64,000 nucleotides of DNA from Alphaproteobacteria bacterium (GTDB lineage: Bacteria; Pseudomonadota; Alphaproteobacteria; Caulobacterales; Maricaulaceae), in the NCBI GenBank assembly GCA_016124675.1, contig WGNG01000001.1, forward strand, positions 62,001 through 126,000. Direction: 5' to 3'. Within the stretch, counting starts at the first letter, position 1. Each line of letters starts with the position of its first letter. The translations under genes were made by a program, and so were the position numbers. The notes under the pieces are model-generated. The model ran no database searches, was not told the DNA's origin, and saw nothing but the letters and a program-made list of their open reading frames with translations. Of the stretch, positions 40,023 through 50,349 are shown in pieces.

Positions 40023-41381
40023 ATGGTTGAATTTCGCATTCTGGCGCCTGAGCTGGAGCCCGGCGCCAATGCCGTGCGCTTCGCCTATGCGTGTCCACGG
40101 TTCGGCCGGTTTGAGGAGGTGGCGCGCTTTGCGCCCCATGCCCGGATCGAAACCATCCCCGAACCGCTGCGCACCGGCCTTCTCACCCTGGCCGCGATCC
40201 TGATCGGGACGAGCTATTACAAGGCCGCGCCCGCAGGCGCGGTGCGCCTGGACATGCCCCTGACCAGCGCTGCGCGCCGGCTCGCCGGGCTCGCCTACGG
40301 GCAGGGGCTGGGCGAGTTTTACGTGCGCAACGCCCTGCCCTACCCGCCGGCGCTGGAAATCGCCGGGCCGGACATCGCCGATGCGCGCGCGCCGGGCCGT
40401 GCGCCGCCCGCCCCTGCCCGGATGTCAGACCGCCCCCGCGCCGCGTGCGCCTTTGGCGGCGGCAAGGACAGCCATGTGGCGCGCGCCATTCTGGAGGCCG
40501 CCGGCGCCGATGCCGAACAGGTCAGCATCATCCTGTCATCGCGCGTCGGCGGCCGGTTGCAGTCGATGACGGACCGCCCGCTCACCCTGATGACGCGCGC
40601 GATCGATCCGCGTCTCATCGCCCTGTCGCGCTCGGGCGAGGCGCTGAACGGCCATATCCCCATCACCGGCATCAATTCCTGCCTGCTGGCGCTGCATGCC
40701 GCCGCCTGCGGTCAGGACTGGGTGGTGTTCGCCAATGAGCGCGCCGCCAGCGAGCCGACCATGCATGTCGATGGCCACCCTGTGAACCATCAATTCTCCA
40801 AATCGCTGGAGTTCGAGGACGCCCTGCGCGACGCCTTCGCTGTGGCCGGGGCCGGCATCGATTACTTCTCCATCCTGCGCCCGGTAAGCGAGCTGTGGAC
40901 CGCGCACTATCTCGCCCGCCGCGCGCCCCGGGCGCTGGACGTCTTCGCCAGCTGCAACCGCAATTTTGTATTCGCGGGCGACGCCGTGCTCGCCGACGGC
41001 CAGCGCTGGTGCGGCAAATGCTCCAAATGCGTCTATACGGGCGTGCTCATGGCGTGCTGGCTGACGCCGCAGCGTCACGAAGCGGTGTTCCAGAGCCGCC
41101 CGCTGCATGATCCCGCCAATCTCGATCATGCCATCGACATCGCCGGCCTCACCGGCGCCAAGCCGTGGGAGTGCGTGGGCGAGGCGCGCGAGGTGGCGGC
41201 CGCCCTGCATCATCTGGCCGCCGCGCCGGGCTGGGCGGACGCGCCGGTGATCGCCGCGGTGAAGGACCGGCTTGCCGATCGCTGGGACCTTTCAGAGCTG
41301 ACGGCCCTGTTCAATGGCGCCCTCGACGCGCGCAGCGTGCATAGAATGCCCGCCACCGTCGCCCAGGTGATGGGCGCCTGA
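40023..41381 (+). CDS. murL: MurL: UDP-MurNAc-L-Ala-L-Glu epimerase
   Basis: 452 aa. MurL epimerises the terminal L-Glu of UDP-MurNAc-L-Ala-L-Glu to D-Glu, an alternative to glutamate racemase MurI described in Xanthomonas, where MurD2 first adds L-Glu. The family pattern is visible: ILIGTSYYKAAP and GLGEFYVRNALPYP, then the PP-loop CAFGGGKDSHVARAIL. Further on are NGHIPITGINSCLLAL, VFANERAASEPT, VNHQFSKSLEFEDAL, FASCNRNFVFAGD, a CGKCSKC metal-type motif and KPWECVGEARE. The PP-loop indicates ATP use. No murD2 or murI is in the window. Confidence 0.82.
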   Translation: MVEFRILAPELEPGANAVRFAYACPRFGRFEEVARFAPHARIETIPEPLRTGLLTLAAILIGTSYYKAAPAGAVRLDMPLTSAARRLAGLAYGQGLGEFYVRNALPYPPALEIAGPDIADARAPGRAPPAPARMSDRPRAACAFGGGKDSHVARAILEAAGADAEQVSIILSSRVGGRLQSMTDRPLTLMTRAIDPRLIALSRSGEALNGHIPITGINSCLLALHAAACGQDWVVFANERAASEPTMHVDGHPVNHQFSKSLEFEDALRDAFAVAGAGIDYFSILRPVSELWTAHYLARRAPRALDVFASCNRNFVFAGDAVLADGQRWCGKCSKCVYTGVLMACWLTPQRHEAVFQSRPLHDPANLDHAIDIAGLTGAKPWECVGEAREVAAALHHLAAAPGWADAPVIAAVKDRLADRWDLSELTALFNGALDARSVHRMPATVAQVMGA

Positions 41382-41492
41382 CACTCACGGCCGGAATCAG
41401 GTCCCTCGCCCTTGCCTTGGCCTGCGGCCCGCTTCATGTCTGGAACAGGCCTTCCCCGTACACCCCCTCATGCGGCCGGAGCCAGTAACGTC

Positions 41493-42788
41493 ATGTCCCA
41501 GACTGATGCCGCATCGCTCGACACGGACGCGCCGGCCGGGCGCGCCTGGACGGCGCTGATCCTGCTGGGCGTGGTGTATCTCATCAATTTCATGGACCGC
41601 CAGCTGTTTGCGGTGCTGCAGGAAGACATCCGCGCCGACCTCAGCCTCAACGACACCCAGCTCGCCCTGCTCGGCGGCACCATGTTCGCGGTGTTCTACG
41701 CAACGCTCGGCCTGCCCCTGGCCTGGCTCGCCGACCGCACCAACCGCGTGCGCCTGATCGCCGCCTGCTGCGTCATCTGGAGCGCCTTCACCGCCCTGTC
41801 CGGCATGGCCGCCGGCTTCTGGCAGATGGCGCTGGCGCGCATCGGCGTGGCATCTGGTGAAGCCGGCGGCGTGGCCCCGTCCTATGCCGTCATCTCCGAC
41901 TATTTCCCGGCGGGGCGCCGCGGCCTCGCCATCGGGCTGTTCTCCATCGGCGCGCCGCTGGGCATTGCCGCCGGATCAGCGCTGGGCGCGCTCATCGCGG
42001 CGGCGCTCGACTGGCGCTGGGCCTTCATCATCCTGGCTGCGCCCGGCCTGATCGCCGCGCTCGCCCTTGTCCTCCTGGTGCGCGAGCCACGGCGCGGACG
42101 GCTCGACCCGGCGGTGGAGGCGGTCTCGGTCCCGCGCCCCCTGGACGCCGCGCGCGCCATCCTCGCCTCGCCCACCCTGGTCCTGCTCACGGCAGGCGCC
42201 GCAGCCACTTCCTTTGCCGGCTACGGCATGTACCAGTTCCTGCCCTCCTTCCTGATGCGCAGCCAGGGTCTCGTCATGGCCGAGATCGGCCAGTTCCTGG
42301 CCCCGCTTTTCCTGCTCGGCGTGCTGGGCGCCATTGGCGGCGGCTGGCTGGCCGACCGGTTCGGGCGCACCCATCCGCCGGCCTACGCGCTGATTCCGGC
42401 GCTAAGCGTTCTGATCATGGCGCCCTTCTTTCTGGGCGCCCTGATGGTGGACAGCGGCTATGCCTCCCTCGCCTTCCTCATCGTGCCGATCTCTCTGGCC
42501 TATGCCTGGCTCGGACCGGGATTGGCCGCCGTGCAGACCCTGTCGCGCCCTGAACACCGCGCCACCACCGCCGCGGTCATCGCCTTTTTCAACAATCTCA
42601 TCGGCATCGGCCTCGGGCCTCTGGCCGTCGGCGCCGGGTCAGACTGGCTCAGCAACCACATGAGCGAGGGCGAGGCGCTGCGCTACGCCCTGATGGCGGG
42701 GTGCGCGATGTTTGTCATCGCCGCCGGCCTCTTCTTCGCCGCCGCCGTCACGATGCGCCGAGAAGCGCCCCCCTCCCTGCCGGCCTGA
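41493..42788 (+). CDS. MFS transporter (spinster-like family)
   Basis: 431 aa from the ATG at 41493, with about 12 transmembrane helices. YLINFMDRQLFAVL in helix 1 and GLPLAWLADRTNRVRLI between helices 2 and 3 are the MFS motif A region as seen in spinster-like and hexuronate-type carriers. VASGEAGGVAPSYAVISDYF matches the motif around helix 4-5. The substrate cannot be predicted. It lies between murL and purB on the same strand but is separated from both by 88-110 nt. Confidence 0.85.
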   Translation: MSQTDAASLDTDAPAGRAWTALILLGVVYLINFMDRQLFAVLQEDIRADLSLNDTQLALLGGTMFAVFYATLGLPLAWLADRTNRVRLIAACCVIWSAFTALSGMAAGFWQMALARIGVASGEAGGVAPSYAVISDYFPAGRRGLAIGLFSIGAPLGIAAGSALGALIAAALDWRWAFIILAAPGLIAALALVLLVREPRRGRLDPAVEAVSVPRPLDAARAILASPTLVLLTAGAAATSFAGYGMYQFLPSFLMRSQGLVMAEIGQFLAPLFLLGVLGAIGGGWLADRFGRTHPPAYALIPALSVLIMAPFFLGALMVDSGYASLAFLIVPISLAYAWLGPGLAAVQTLSRPEHRATTAAVIAFFNNLIGIGLGPLAVGAGSDWLSNHMSEGEALRYALMAGCAMFVIAAGLFFAAAVTMRREAPPSLPA

Positions 42789-42876
42789 CCGCCCACATCC
42801 GCCGCAGGCTTGCCCCTGAGCGCGCGCTGGCCTATGCCGCGCCCATGTTGTCAGCCCGCCAGCGCGTCGAGGCGTC

Positions 42877-44181
42877 ATGATCCCCCGCTATACCCGTCCC
42901 GAAATGGCCGCGATCTGGTCGCCGGAGGCCCGCTACCGCATCTGGTTCGAGATCGAGGCCCACGCCACCGACAAGCTGGCCGAGCTGGGAATCGTCCCCG
43001 CCTCCGCCGCCGCAGCGGTCTGGAACGCCAGGGAGATGGACTTCGACATCGCGCGCATCGACGAGATCGAGCGCGAGGTGAAGCATGACGTCATCGCCTT
43101 CCTCACCCATCTGGCTGAACTCGTTGGCGAGGAAGCCCGCTTCGTCCACCAGGGCCTCACCAGCTCGGACGTGCTCGACACCTGCCTGGCCGTCCAGCTG
43201 ACGCGCAGCGCCGACCTGCTGCTGGACGGCATGGACCGGGTGCTGGCGGCGCTCAGGGCCCGCGCGCTGGAACACAGGATGACCATCTGTATCGGACGCA
43301 GCCACGGCATCCATGCCGAGCCCACCACGATGGGGCTGAAATTCGCCCGCTTCCATGCCGAGTTCGCCCGCAACCGCGCCCGCCTGGAAACCGCCCGGCG
43401 CGAGATCGCCACCTGCGCCATTTCCGGCGCGGTGGGCACATTCGCCAATGTGGACCCGGCGGTGGAAGCCCATGTGGCCCAGAAGCTCGGCCTCGAGATC
43501 GAACCCATCTCCACCCAGGTCATCCCGCGCGACCGCCACGCCGCCTTCTTCGCCGCGCTGGGCCTGATCGCCTCGGCGATTGAAAACCTGTCAGTGGAGG
43601 TGCGCCATCTGCAGCGCTCGGAAGTGCGCGAGGCGCAGGAATATTTCTCGCCGGGCCAGAAGGGCTCGTCGGCCATGCCCCACAAGCGCAACCCGATCCT
43701 GACCGAAAACCTCACCGGCCTGGCGCGCCTGGTGCGCTCGGCCGTGACGCCGGCCATGGAGAATGTCGCCCTGTGGCATGAGCGCGACATCTCCCATTCC
43801 AGCGTGGAGCGCGGCATCGGGCCGGACGCCTGCGTGCATCTCGATTTTGCCCTGCACCGCACCGCCTCCATGATTGAAGGCCTGATCGTGCACGCAGACC
43901 GCTGCCGGGAGAATCTCGACGCCTTTGGCGGCATCCACAATTCCCAGCGCGTGCTCCTGGCCCTCACCCAGGCCGGCGCCGCGCGCGAGGAAGCCTATCG
44001 CCTGGTCCAGCGCAACGGCATGAAGACCTGGGATGAGGGCGGACGCCTGATCGACCATCTCAAGGCCGATGCTGACGTGATGGCCCTGCTGGGCGCTGGC
44101 GGGATCGAGGCCTGCTTCGATGATGCCTGGCATACGCGCCACGTGGATGTGATTTTTGCGCGGGTGTTTGGAGCAGCGTAA
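42877..44181 (+). CDS. purB: Adenylosuccinate lyase
   Basis: 434 aa. The fumarase/aspartase superfamily signature GSSAMPHKRNPILTENL holds the catalytic Ser loop, and VHQGLTSSDVLDTCLA and GRSHGIHAEPTTMGLK supply the other active-site segments. PurB cleaves SAICAR to AICAR and adenylosuccinate to AMP, both releasing fumarate, in purine synthesis. It is full length and functional in appearance. The AT-rich unknown gene starts 159 nt downstream. Confidence 0.96.
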   Translation: MIPRYTRPEMAAIWSPEARYRIWFEIEAHATDKLAELGIVPASAAAAVWNAREMDFDIARIDEIEREVKHDVIAFLTHLAELVGEEARFVHQGLTSSDVLDTCLAVQLTRSADLLLDGMDRVLAALRARALEHRMTICIGRSHGIHAEPTTMGLKFARFHAEFARNRARLETARREIATCAISGAVGTFANVDPAVEAHVAQKLGLEIEPISTQVIPRDRHAAFFAALGLIASAIENLSVEVRHLQRSEVREAQEYFSPGQKGSSAMPHKRNPILTENLTGLARLVRSAVTPAMENVALWHERDISHSSVERGIGPDACVHLDFALHRTASMIEGLIVHADRCRENLDAFGGIHNSQRVLLALTQAGAAREEAYRLVQRNGMKTWDEGGRLIDHLKADADVMALLGAGGIEACFDDAWHTRHVDVIFARVFGAA

Positions 44182-44340
44182 GCGATTGACGCCTAATGCC
44201 CCTTCGCCCCGCGGCCTCTAGATTGTGGCACGATAAAGGCAAAGATCGGCTTAACCATACTTCATGATGCCTTGACTATGCCCGTTTTGGTAGCAAAGCT
44301 TGACCCCGCATGACTGTCTTGCGGTTGGGGGAGCGGGGCT

Positions 44341-45246
44341 ATGTCACTACAAAATGCTGAGCGGGCCGCCAAGGCACCTGAAGGAGACCAGAGGCTATAC
44401 GTAGAAAAGGAGTATTTTCAGGTACTCAATAGGGGTATAGTTGACAATGGAAATCCTGAGGATCCTAAATTAATTTTTTACAGAAGCGATTCCGTATCAA
44501 GCTTAGATAGAATTTCATTGGCAGATATTAAAACGTGCACATCGAAAAATGACGACCATATTAAGAGCATATTTTATATAAGACCGCTCGTTCGTTTTGC
44601 GGTAAGCTTATTAATTGGAATTCTGCTCGTGATATCCCCTTCATATATTGAATATATAACGCAATTCATCGCGCTCCCAGAAAACGAGCATCCGCACAGG
44701 CAGGTTCTTCTATACTTAATTATTACCTCGATTCTTTTGATTGGATTGATCGAGATATATTTTTGGGCGTCATTTGTTGAAATGAAGAGGCAAATTGACT
44801 TGAATTTTGCCAACATGAGCAAAGATTGGGAGACCGCGATTGGGCAGTTTCTAGGAATAGACATAAAAACAAAAATCAATGGAATTCGAACTTGCCTTCT
44901 AGTTTTCCGGCAGTTTATAAAATGGAGAAGATTCGCAAATATATTCTCGTATATAAGCGTTCCTATTATTTGGTTTTTTGCTCTTGTTTATGGCACCATT
45001 ATATTGACGTTGACGTTTCATTTTTGGAGAGAAGCGCTTATTGGATTTTATGGCCAACCATTGATTTTGCTTCTCGCTGCGACAGTGCTTGCTCTTTTGG
45101 CGCTTCCGATCTTGAATGCTTATCGGATAAAAGGGTATTTGAGCAGAGTTACCGCAAGAAAAACGCAATATCGGGATCCAACTGTACAGATCGCCGTGAT
45201 GATCTCGGAACTGCACCAGCGCTTCGTCGAAAAGAAAATGGCCTGA
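44341..45246 (+). CDS. AT-rich orphan membrane protein, function unknown
   Basis: 301 aa, not recognised as any known family. GGGGGAG lies upstream of the ATG. The N-terminal about 75 aa are soluble. Four hydrophobic segments follow (RFAVSLLIGILLVI, LYLIITSILLIGLIEIYFW, SYISVPIIWFFALVYGTIIL, PLILLLAATVLALLALPIL), with an amphipathic cytoplasmic stretch between the second and third. The gene is much richer in A+T than purB and pcm on either side, with AT-ending codons, so it was probably acquired. It ends 3 nt before the convergent pcm. No partner gene or repeats are visible. Confidence 0.7.
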   Translation: MSLQNAERAAKAPEGDQRLYVEKEYFQVLNRGIVDNGNPEDPKLIFYRSDSVSSLDRISLADIKTCTSKNDDHIKSIFYIRPLVRFAVSLLIGILLVISPSYIEYITQFIALPENEHPHRQVLLYLIITSILLIGLIEIYFWASFVEMKRQIDLNFANMSKDWETAIGQFLGIDIKTKINGIRTCLLVFRQFIKWRRFANIFSYISVPIIWFFALVYGTIILTLTFHFWREALIGFYGQPLILLLAATVLALLALPILNAYRIKGYLSRVTARKTQYRDPTVQIAVMISELHQRFVEKKMA

Positions 45247-45249
45247 TAT

Positions 45250-45897
45250 CTAAAGCGCCTTGGCCTCGCCCGGCACCAGCGGCACGAAGCGCACGTCGAA
45301 CAGGGCGCGCTCGGAGATCGCTCCGTCCTCGCCGCGCTGATAGCGCATCAGCGTCTGGACCGGGCCGTTCTGCACCGGCGCCACGCAGATCCCGCCGGGT
45401 TTCAGCTGATCCAGCAGACCATCCGGCCGCTCGGACGCCCCGGCCGTCACCATGATCCGGTCGAACGGCGCCTGTTCAGGCCAGCCCTTGGTGCCGTCAC
45501 CCGTGCGCTGGACGATATTGGTCAGGCGCAGCGCCGCAAACCGCGCCCCCGCCTCGCCCGCCAGCGTGCGGTAGCGCTCAATCGTGTAGACCCGGCGCGC
45601 CAGCCGCGCCAGCACGGCGGCCTGGTAGCCGGAGCCCGTGCCGATCTCCAGCACCTTGCAGCGGTCATCGGCTTCCAGCGCTTCGGTCATCGCCGCCACC
45701 ACAAAGGGCTGGGAGATGGTCTGGCCGCAATCAATGGGCAAAGGCCGGTTCTCATAGGCCTGGTCGGCAAAGCCTTCGGGCACGAACAGATGGCGCGGCG
45801 TGCGCTCGATGGCGGCCAGCACACGCTTGTCGGAAATCCCCGCCGAGCGCAGCGCCATGACCAGCTGGATCAGGCGGGTATCGGGCCCTGCGCTCAT
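45250..45897 (-). CDS. pcm: Protein-L-isoaspartate O-methyltransferase
   Basis: 215 aa. All PCMT motifs are present: the active-site Ser segment [21 protein letters not shown] motif [23 protein letters not shown] and DRIMVTAGA. It methylates L-isoaspartyl residues so that damaged proteins can be repaired. It overlaps surE by 4 nt (ATGA); the surE-pcm pairing is widely conserved. Compare the degenerate paralogue at 6444-7097. Confidence 0.95.
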   Translation of the reverse strand: MSAGPDTRLIQLVMALRSAGISDKRVLAAIERTPRHLFVPEGFADQAYENRPLPIDCGQTISQPFVVAAMTEALEADDRCKVLEIGTGSGYQAAVLARLARRVYTIERYRTLAGEAGARFAALRLTNIVQRTGDGTKGWPEQAPFDRIMVTAGASERPDGLLDQLKPGGICVAPVQNGPVQTLMRYQRGEDGAISERALFDVRFVPLVPGEAKAL

Positions 45898-46670
45898 GCC
45901 AGCGCCTTCGCCAGCCGGTCGCGGGTGTCGTGGTGGGTGAGATCGAGATGCAGCGGCGTGATGGAAATGCGCCCCTCATACACCGCGCGCAGATCGGTCC
46001 CCACCGCCGGATCGGACTTCTTGCCCGTGAAGCCCATCCAGAAATATTCCCGGCCGCGCAGATCCATGCGCTTTTCAGCATGCACCACATTATGGTCGCG
46101 CATGCCCTGCACCGTCACCTCCACGCCCGCCACGTCGTCCGGGGCACGGTCGGGAAAGTTGACGTTCATCAGCACGTTCTGGCTCCACTGGGCGCTCAGC
46201 AGCTTCTTCAGAATGCCCGGCCCGTGCCGGCGCGCCGTCTCCCACTGGATCGCCGCCTTGCCCGAAAACCCGTAGGCCTGTGACAACGCGATGGAGGTGA
46301 TGCCGAACTGGATGCCCTGCATCGCGCCCGCAACCGTGCCCGAAAACGTCACGTCCTCGGCGATGTTCTGACCGGAATTGACCCCCGACAGGAGGAGGTC
46401 CGGCGTCCGGTCCGCCATCAGGTTCTGCACCGCCATGTGCACGCAGTCGGTCGGCGTGCCGCTCACCGCAAAGCGCCGCTCGCCCAGCTGCTGGATGCGC
46501 AGGGGCGCGGTCAGGGTCAGCGCCCGGCTCATGCCCGACTGCTCGCCCTCGGGCGCCACGATCCACACATCATCCGACAGGGTGCGCGCGATGTCTTCGA
46601 GCACAGCGAGCCCCGGCGCATGCACGCCATCATCATTGACCAGAAGAATGCGCGGATTGTCGGGGATCAT
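45894..46670 (-). CDS. surE: 5'/3'-nucleotidase SurE
   Basis: 258 aa. The N-terminal [14 protein letters not shown] holds the metal-binding Asp pair, and [27 protein letters not shown] and [16 protein letters not shown] give the remaining ligands (Ser and Asn). SurE dephosphorylates nucleoside monophosphates and short polyphosphate, notably under stationary-phase stress. It is the first gene of the surE-pcm operon; a palindromic repeat region separates it from serS upstream. Confidence 0.95.
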   Translation of the reverse strand: MIPDNPRILLVNDDGVHAPGLAVLEDIARTLSDDVWIVAPEGEQSGMSRALTLTAPLRIQQLGERRFAVSGTPTDCVHMAVQNLMADRTPDLLLSGVNSGQNIAEDVTFSGTVAGAMQGIQFGITSIALSQAYGFSGKAAIQWETARRHGPGILKKLLSAQWSQNVLMNVNFPDRAPDDVAGVEVTVQGMRDHNVVHAEKRMDLRGREYFWMGFTGKKSDPAVGTDLRAVYEGRISITPLHLDLTHHDTRDRLAKALA

Positions 46671-46707
46671 GATGGTCTCTCAAAGGTCTGGCGCGAGCGG
46701 CGCCGCC

Positions 46708-46830
46708 CCCTCTCCCCCATGACCATGGGGGAGAGGGTAAGGGTGAGGGGGCGGGTTTCAGAGGCGGACGCCAGGCTTTGCCACCGCCGCTCACCCCTCA
46801 CCTTACCTCTCCCCTCACAGAGGGGAGAGG
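46708..46830. repeat. Palindromic intergenic repeat between serS and surE
   Basis: Two hairpins: CCCTCTCCCCCATG/CATGGGGGAGAGGG (46708-46737) and CCTCTCCCCTC/GAGGGGAGAGG (46806-46830). Between them GGTAAGGGTGAGGGG (46736-46750) has a near-complement CACCCCTCACCTTACC (46792-46807), so the whole region can fold into a long stem. It resembles REP-type dispersed intergenic repeats. Confidence 0.6.
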
Positions 46831-46872
46831 AGGCTTTGACGCCGCGCATATTTGGAACCGCTATAGCCCCCC

Positions 46873-48147
<1,275 letters not shown>

Positions 48148-48346
48148 GGCGGAGCGACCTGGAGGATCTGTCGGGACGGGCGAAGCGGATTTGCCTAGCG
48201 GTGATACAGAAGCCGCGCAGACCCGTCCACCGGCGCAAGGCCAGGCAGATGCGCGCCGCAGATGCGCGCCGCAATGGGGCGGGCTGCTGCATCACCACCG
48301 CCTGCGCACTGGCGCGGCGCCCGCCGCCCGTGTCAGGCTGGCGGCC

Positions 48347-48760
48347 ATGCAGGTCAATGACGCCATTACCCTGGACGAGCGCCTGATCGAGGAACGCTTC
48401 GTGCGCGCCTCCGGTCCGGGCGGCCAGCACGTGAACACCACCTCCAGCGCCGTACAGCTGCGCTTCAACCTCGCCGCCAGCGATCTGCCCGAGCCGGTCA
48501 AGCAGCGCCTCGCCCGGCTGGCCGGTTCGCGCCTGACATCCGAGGGCGTGCTGGTGCTGCAATCGGACCTGCACCGCTCCCAGGCGCGCAATCGTGAAGA
48601 CGCGCGCGAGCGCCTGCGTGCGCTGATCATCAAGGCGTCCCACACGCCCAAACCCCGCCGCGCGACGCGGCCCACCCTCGCCTCCATCAAGCGCCAGAAA
48701 ACCGCCAAGGCCAGGCGCGCCACGATCAAGGCGCTGCGCGGCAAGCCGGCCGAAGACTGA
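48347..48760 (+). CDS. arfB: Alternative ribosome-rescue factor ArfB (peptidyl-tRNA hydrolase, YaeJ-like)
   Basis: 137 aa. RASGPGGQHVNTTSSAVQLRF carries the catalytic GGQ motif of class I release factors. The basic C-terminal tail (KPRRATRPTLASIKRQK, KARRATIKALRGK) is the part that enters the empty mRNA channel of stalled ribosomes. The lack of a codon-recognition domain separates it from RF1/RF2. The ATG at 48347 gives the usual family length. Confidence 0.92.
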   Translation: MQVNDAITLDERLIEERFVRASGPGGQHVNTTSSAVQLRFNLAASDLPEPVKQRLARLAGSRLTSEGVLVLQSDLHRSQARNREDARERLRALIIKASHTPKPRRATRPTLASIKRQKTAKARRATIKALRGKPAED

Positions 48761-48765
48761 GCGCG

Positions 48766-49785
48766 TCAGCTCTTGAAATGCTTGGAGAGTTTCAGGCCCT
48801 GGGCCTGATAATTGGACCCCGCCGCGCCATAGGGCTGCTCCACCGCGCCCGCCATGGGTTCATAGACCAGACGCGCCACGGCCTGTCCGTGATCGAGGAT
48901 GAAGGGCACGTCCCGCCCGCGCACTTCCAGCACGGCGCGCGATCCCGCCCCGCCCGCTTCGGCCACGCCAAACCCCGGATCAAAAAAGCCGGCATAATGG
49001 GCGCGGAACTCCCCGATCTCCGGCGCGATGGGCGCCATCTCTGCCGCCTCGTTCACCGGCACGCTCACCGCCTCGCGGCTCGCCAATATGTAGAACTCGC
49101 CCGGATCGAGCACGATGCGCCCGCGCTCGGCATGCACCGGCTCCCAGAAGCGCTTGGGGTCGTGGGCGCCCACGCCGGTCAAATCCACCAGCGGACTGTG
49201 CCGCCGCGCGCGCCAGCCCACCGGGCCGCCATGATTGTCCACATCCACCGTCAGCGTGATGGCGCGCAGCGGCGCATGCGCGCCATCACGCAGGCGCACC
49301 TGCGCCAGCCGGTCGCCGGGCCGGGCCAGCACCGAAAACGTGCGCGGCGAAATCTCCATGTAGAGCGGGCCGTCATAGCCCTCGGGCAGCTGATCGAACG
49401 CGATGGAGCCATCGCCGATCACCCGCGTGAACACATCAAGGCGCCCTGTGGAGCTTTTCGGATTGGCCGCCGCCGACACGCCGGACGGCAGGGCCAGGTC
49501 CTCTTCCAGCTCGGCCAGATACACGCAGCCCGTCTCCAGCACCGCCCCGCCCTCAAGGTCCAGCGTGTGCATGACGATGTCGTCGTCCAGGCGCGCCGCG
49601 ACGGAGCGCCCCGGTCCCGGCAGGAAGCTCGCGCGCAGCCGCCATACCTTGCGGCCGAGCCGCAAGTCCAGGCTGGCGGGCTGAATCTGCCCCGGCTCCA
49701 GCGGCCGGCGCGCCTTGATCCACCCGGCCTCAAGGGCGGCGCGCAGCGCGGCGTCAGGCAGGATTCCGCTGGTCCGGATGCTCAT
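48766..49785 (-). CDS. dcd: 2'-deoxycytidine 5'-triphosphate deaminase, double-domain type
   Basis: 339 aa from the ATG at 49785. It is about twice the length of ordinary Dcd because two dUTPase/Dcd-fold halves are joined. QPASLDLRLGRKVW and NPKSSTGRLDVFTRVI lie in the first half, and GEFYILASREAVSV and GAGSRAVLEVRGRDVPFI in the second. It should convert dCTP to dUTP for thymidylate synthesis. This two-domain form is common in Alphaproteobacteria. It converges on arfB with 5 nt between. Confidence 0.88.
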   Translation of the reverse strand: MSIRTSGILPDAALRAALEAGWIKARRPLEPGQIQPASLDLRLGRKVWRLRASFLPGPGRSVAARLDDDIVMHTLDLEGGAVLETGCVYLAELEEDLALPSGVSAAANPKSSTGRLDVFTRVIGDGSIAFDQLPEGYDGPLYMEISPRTFSVLARPGDRLAQVRLRDGAHAPLRAITLTVDVDNHGGPVGWRARRHSPLVDLTGVGAHDPKRFWEPVHAERGRIVLDPGEFYILASREAVSVPVNEAAEMAPIAPEIGEFRAHYAGFFDPGFGVAEAGGAGSRAVLEVRGRDVPFILDHGQAVARLVYEPMAGAVEQPYGAAGSNYQAQGLKLSKHFKS

Positions 49786-50052
49786 GATGCTCTCGATCAG
49801 CCAGAATCGGTGACGGGCGGGGTGGATACTCTCCGCAAGGGCGCCGCACCTGTCCAGTTCAGGGCGCTTCTGGTGTTTTGCATGATTGGTCACCGCACCC
49901 TGTGCATGAAGGCACCATTACAGACGGCTCTCCAAGGTGCCCGATGCAGGAGGTCGCTGCTCTGGCGCAAAGCAGACCGCCTGAAACCTGTGTCGACTTC
50001 CCAGATGCCCCAAGTCACAAAATTTAGCGAATACTAACAAAATCAAAATAGA

Positions 50053-50082
50053 AGGCCGTCGACGCGGGAACATCGACGGCCT
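50053..50082 (-). terminator. Terminator of the SDH-type operon
   Basis: AGGCCGTCGA and TCGACGGCCT form a perfect 10-bp stem around 10 nt. Read leftward it is followed by TCTATTTTGATTTT. It lies 25 nt after the stop of the 76-aa gene. Confidence 0.7.
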
Positions 50083-50107
50083 ACGGCGCGAGACTAATGA
50101 GCAACGT

Positions 50108-50338
50108 TCAGTCGTACGCGTTGTAGTTTTCATTCATCGCAAGTGAGGGGTGGAAAAGGCTATTGCCTGAAATGCAGTAGCGATCTGGCGTGACCTCTGC
50201 AAAATGATCCGCAAGGCGCTCAGCTTCGCGTAGAGCTTCTTTTTCTTCCTCAGACAATGGCCGGTTAGACATTAGAGAAAAATAGTCCTGCGAAATGCCA
50301 TGAACTCGTTTAGTGACCAATTCAGTAAGGCTTGCCAT
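50108..50338 (-). CDS. Small acidic protein of unknown function, paired with the SDH-type gene
   Basis: 76 aa. The very strong ribosome-binding site TAAAGGAGGA overlaps the stop codon of the upstream gene, so the two are surely cotranslated. The sequence is helical and charged (RPLSEEEKEALREAERLADH) with no membrane segment or known motif. It is AT-richer than the core genes around it. It may be a partner or regulator of the Clp-fold protein; no function can be assigned. Confidence 0.75.
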   Translation of the reverse strand: MASLTELVTKRVHGISQDYFSLMSNRPLSEEEKEALREAERLADHFAEVTPDRYCISGNSLFHPSLAMNENYNAYD

Positions 50339-50349
50339 GGTGTCCTCCT

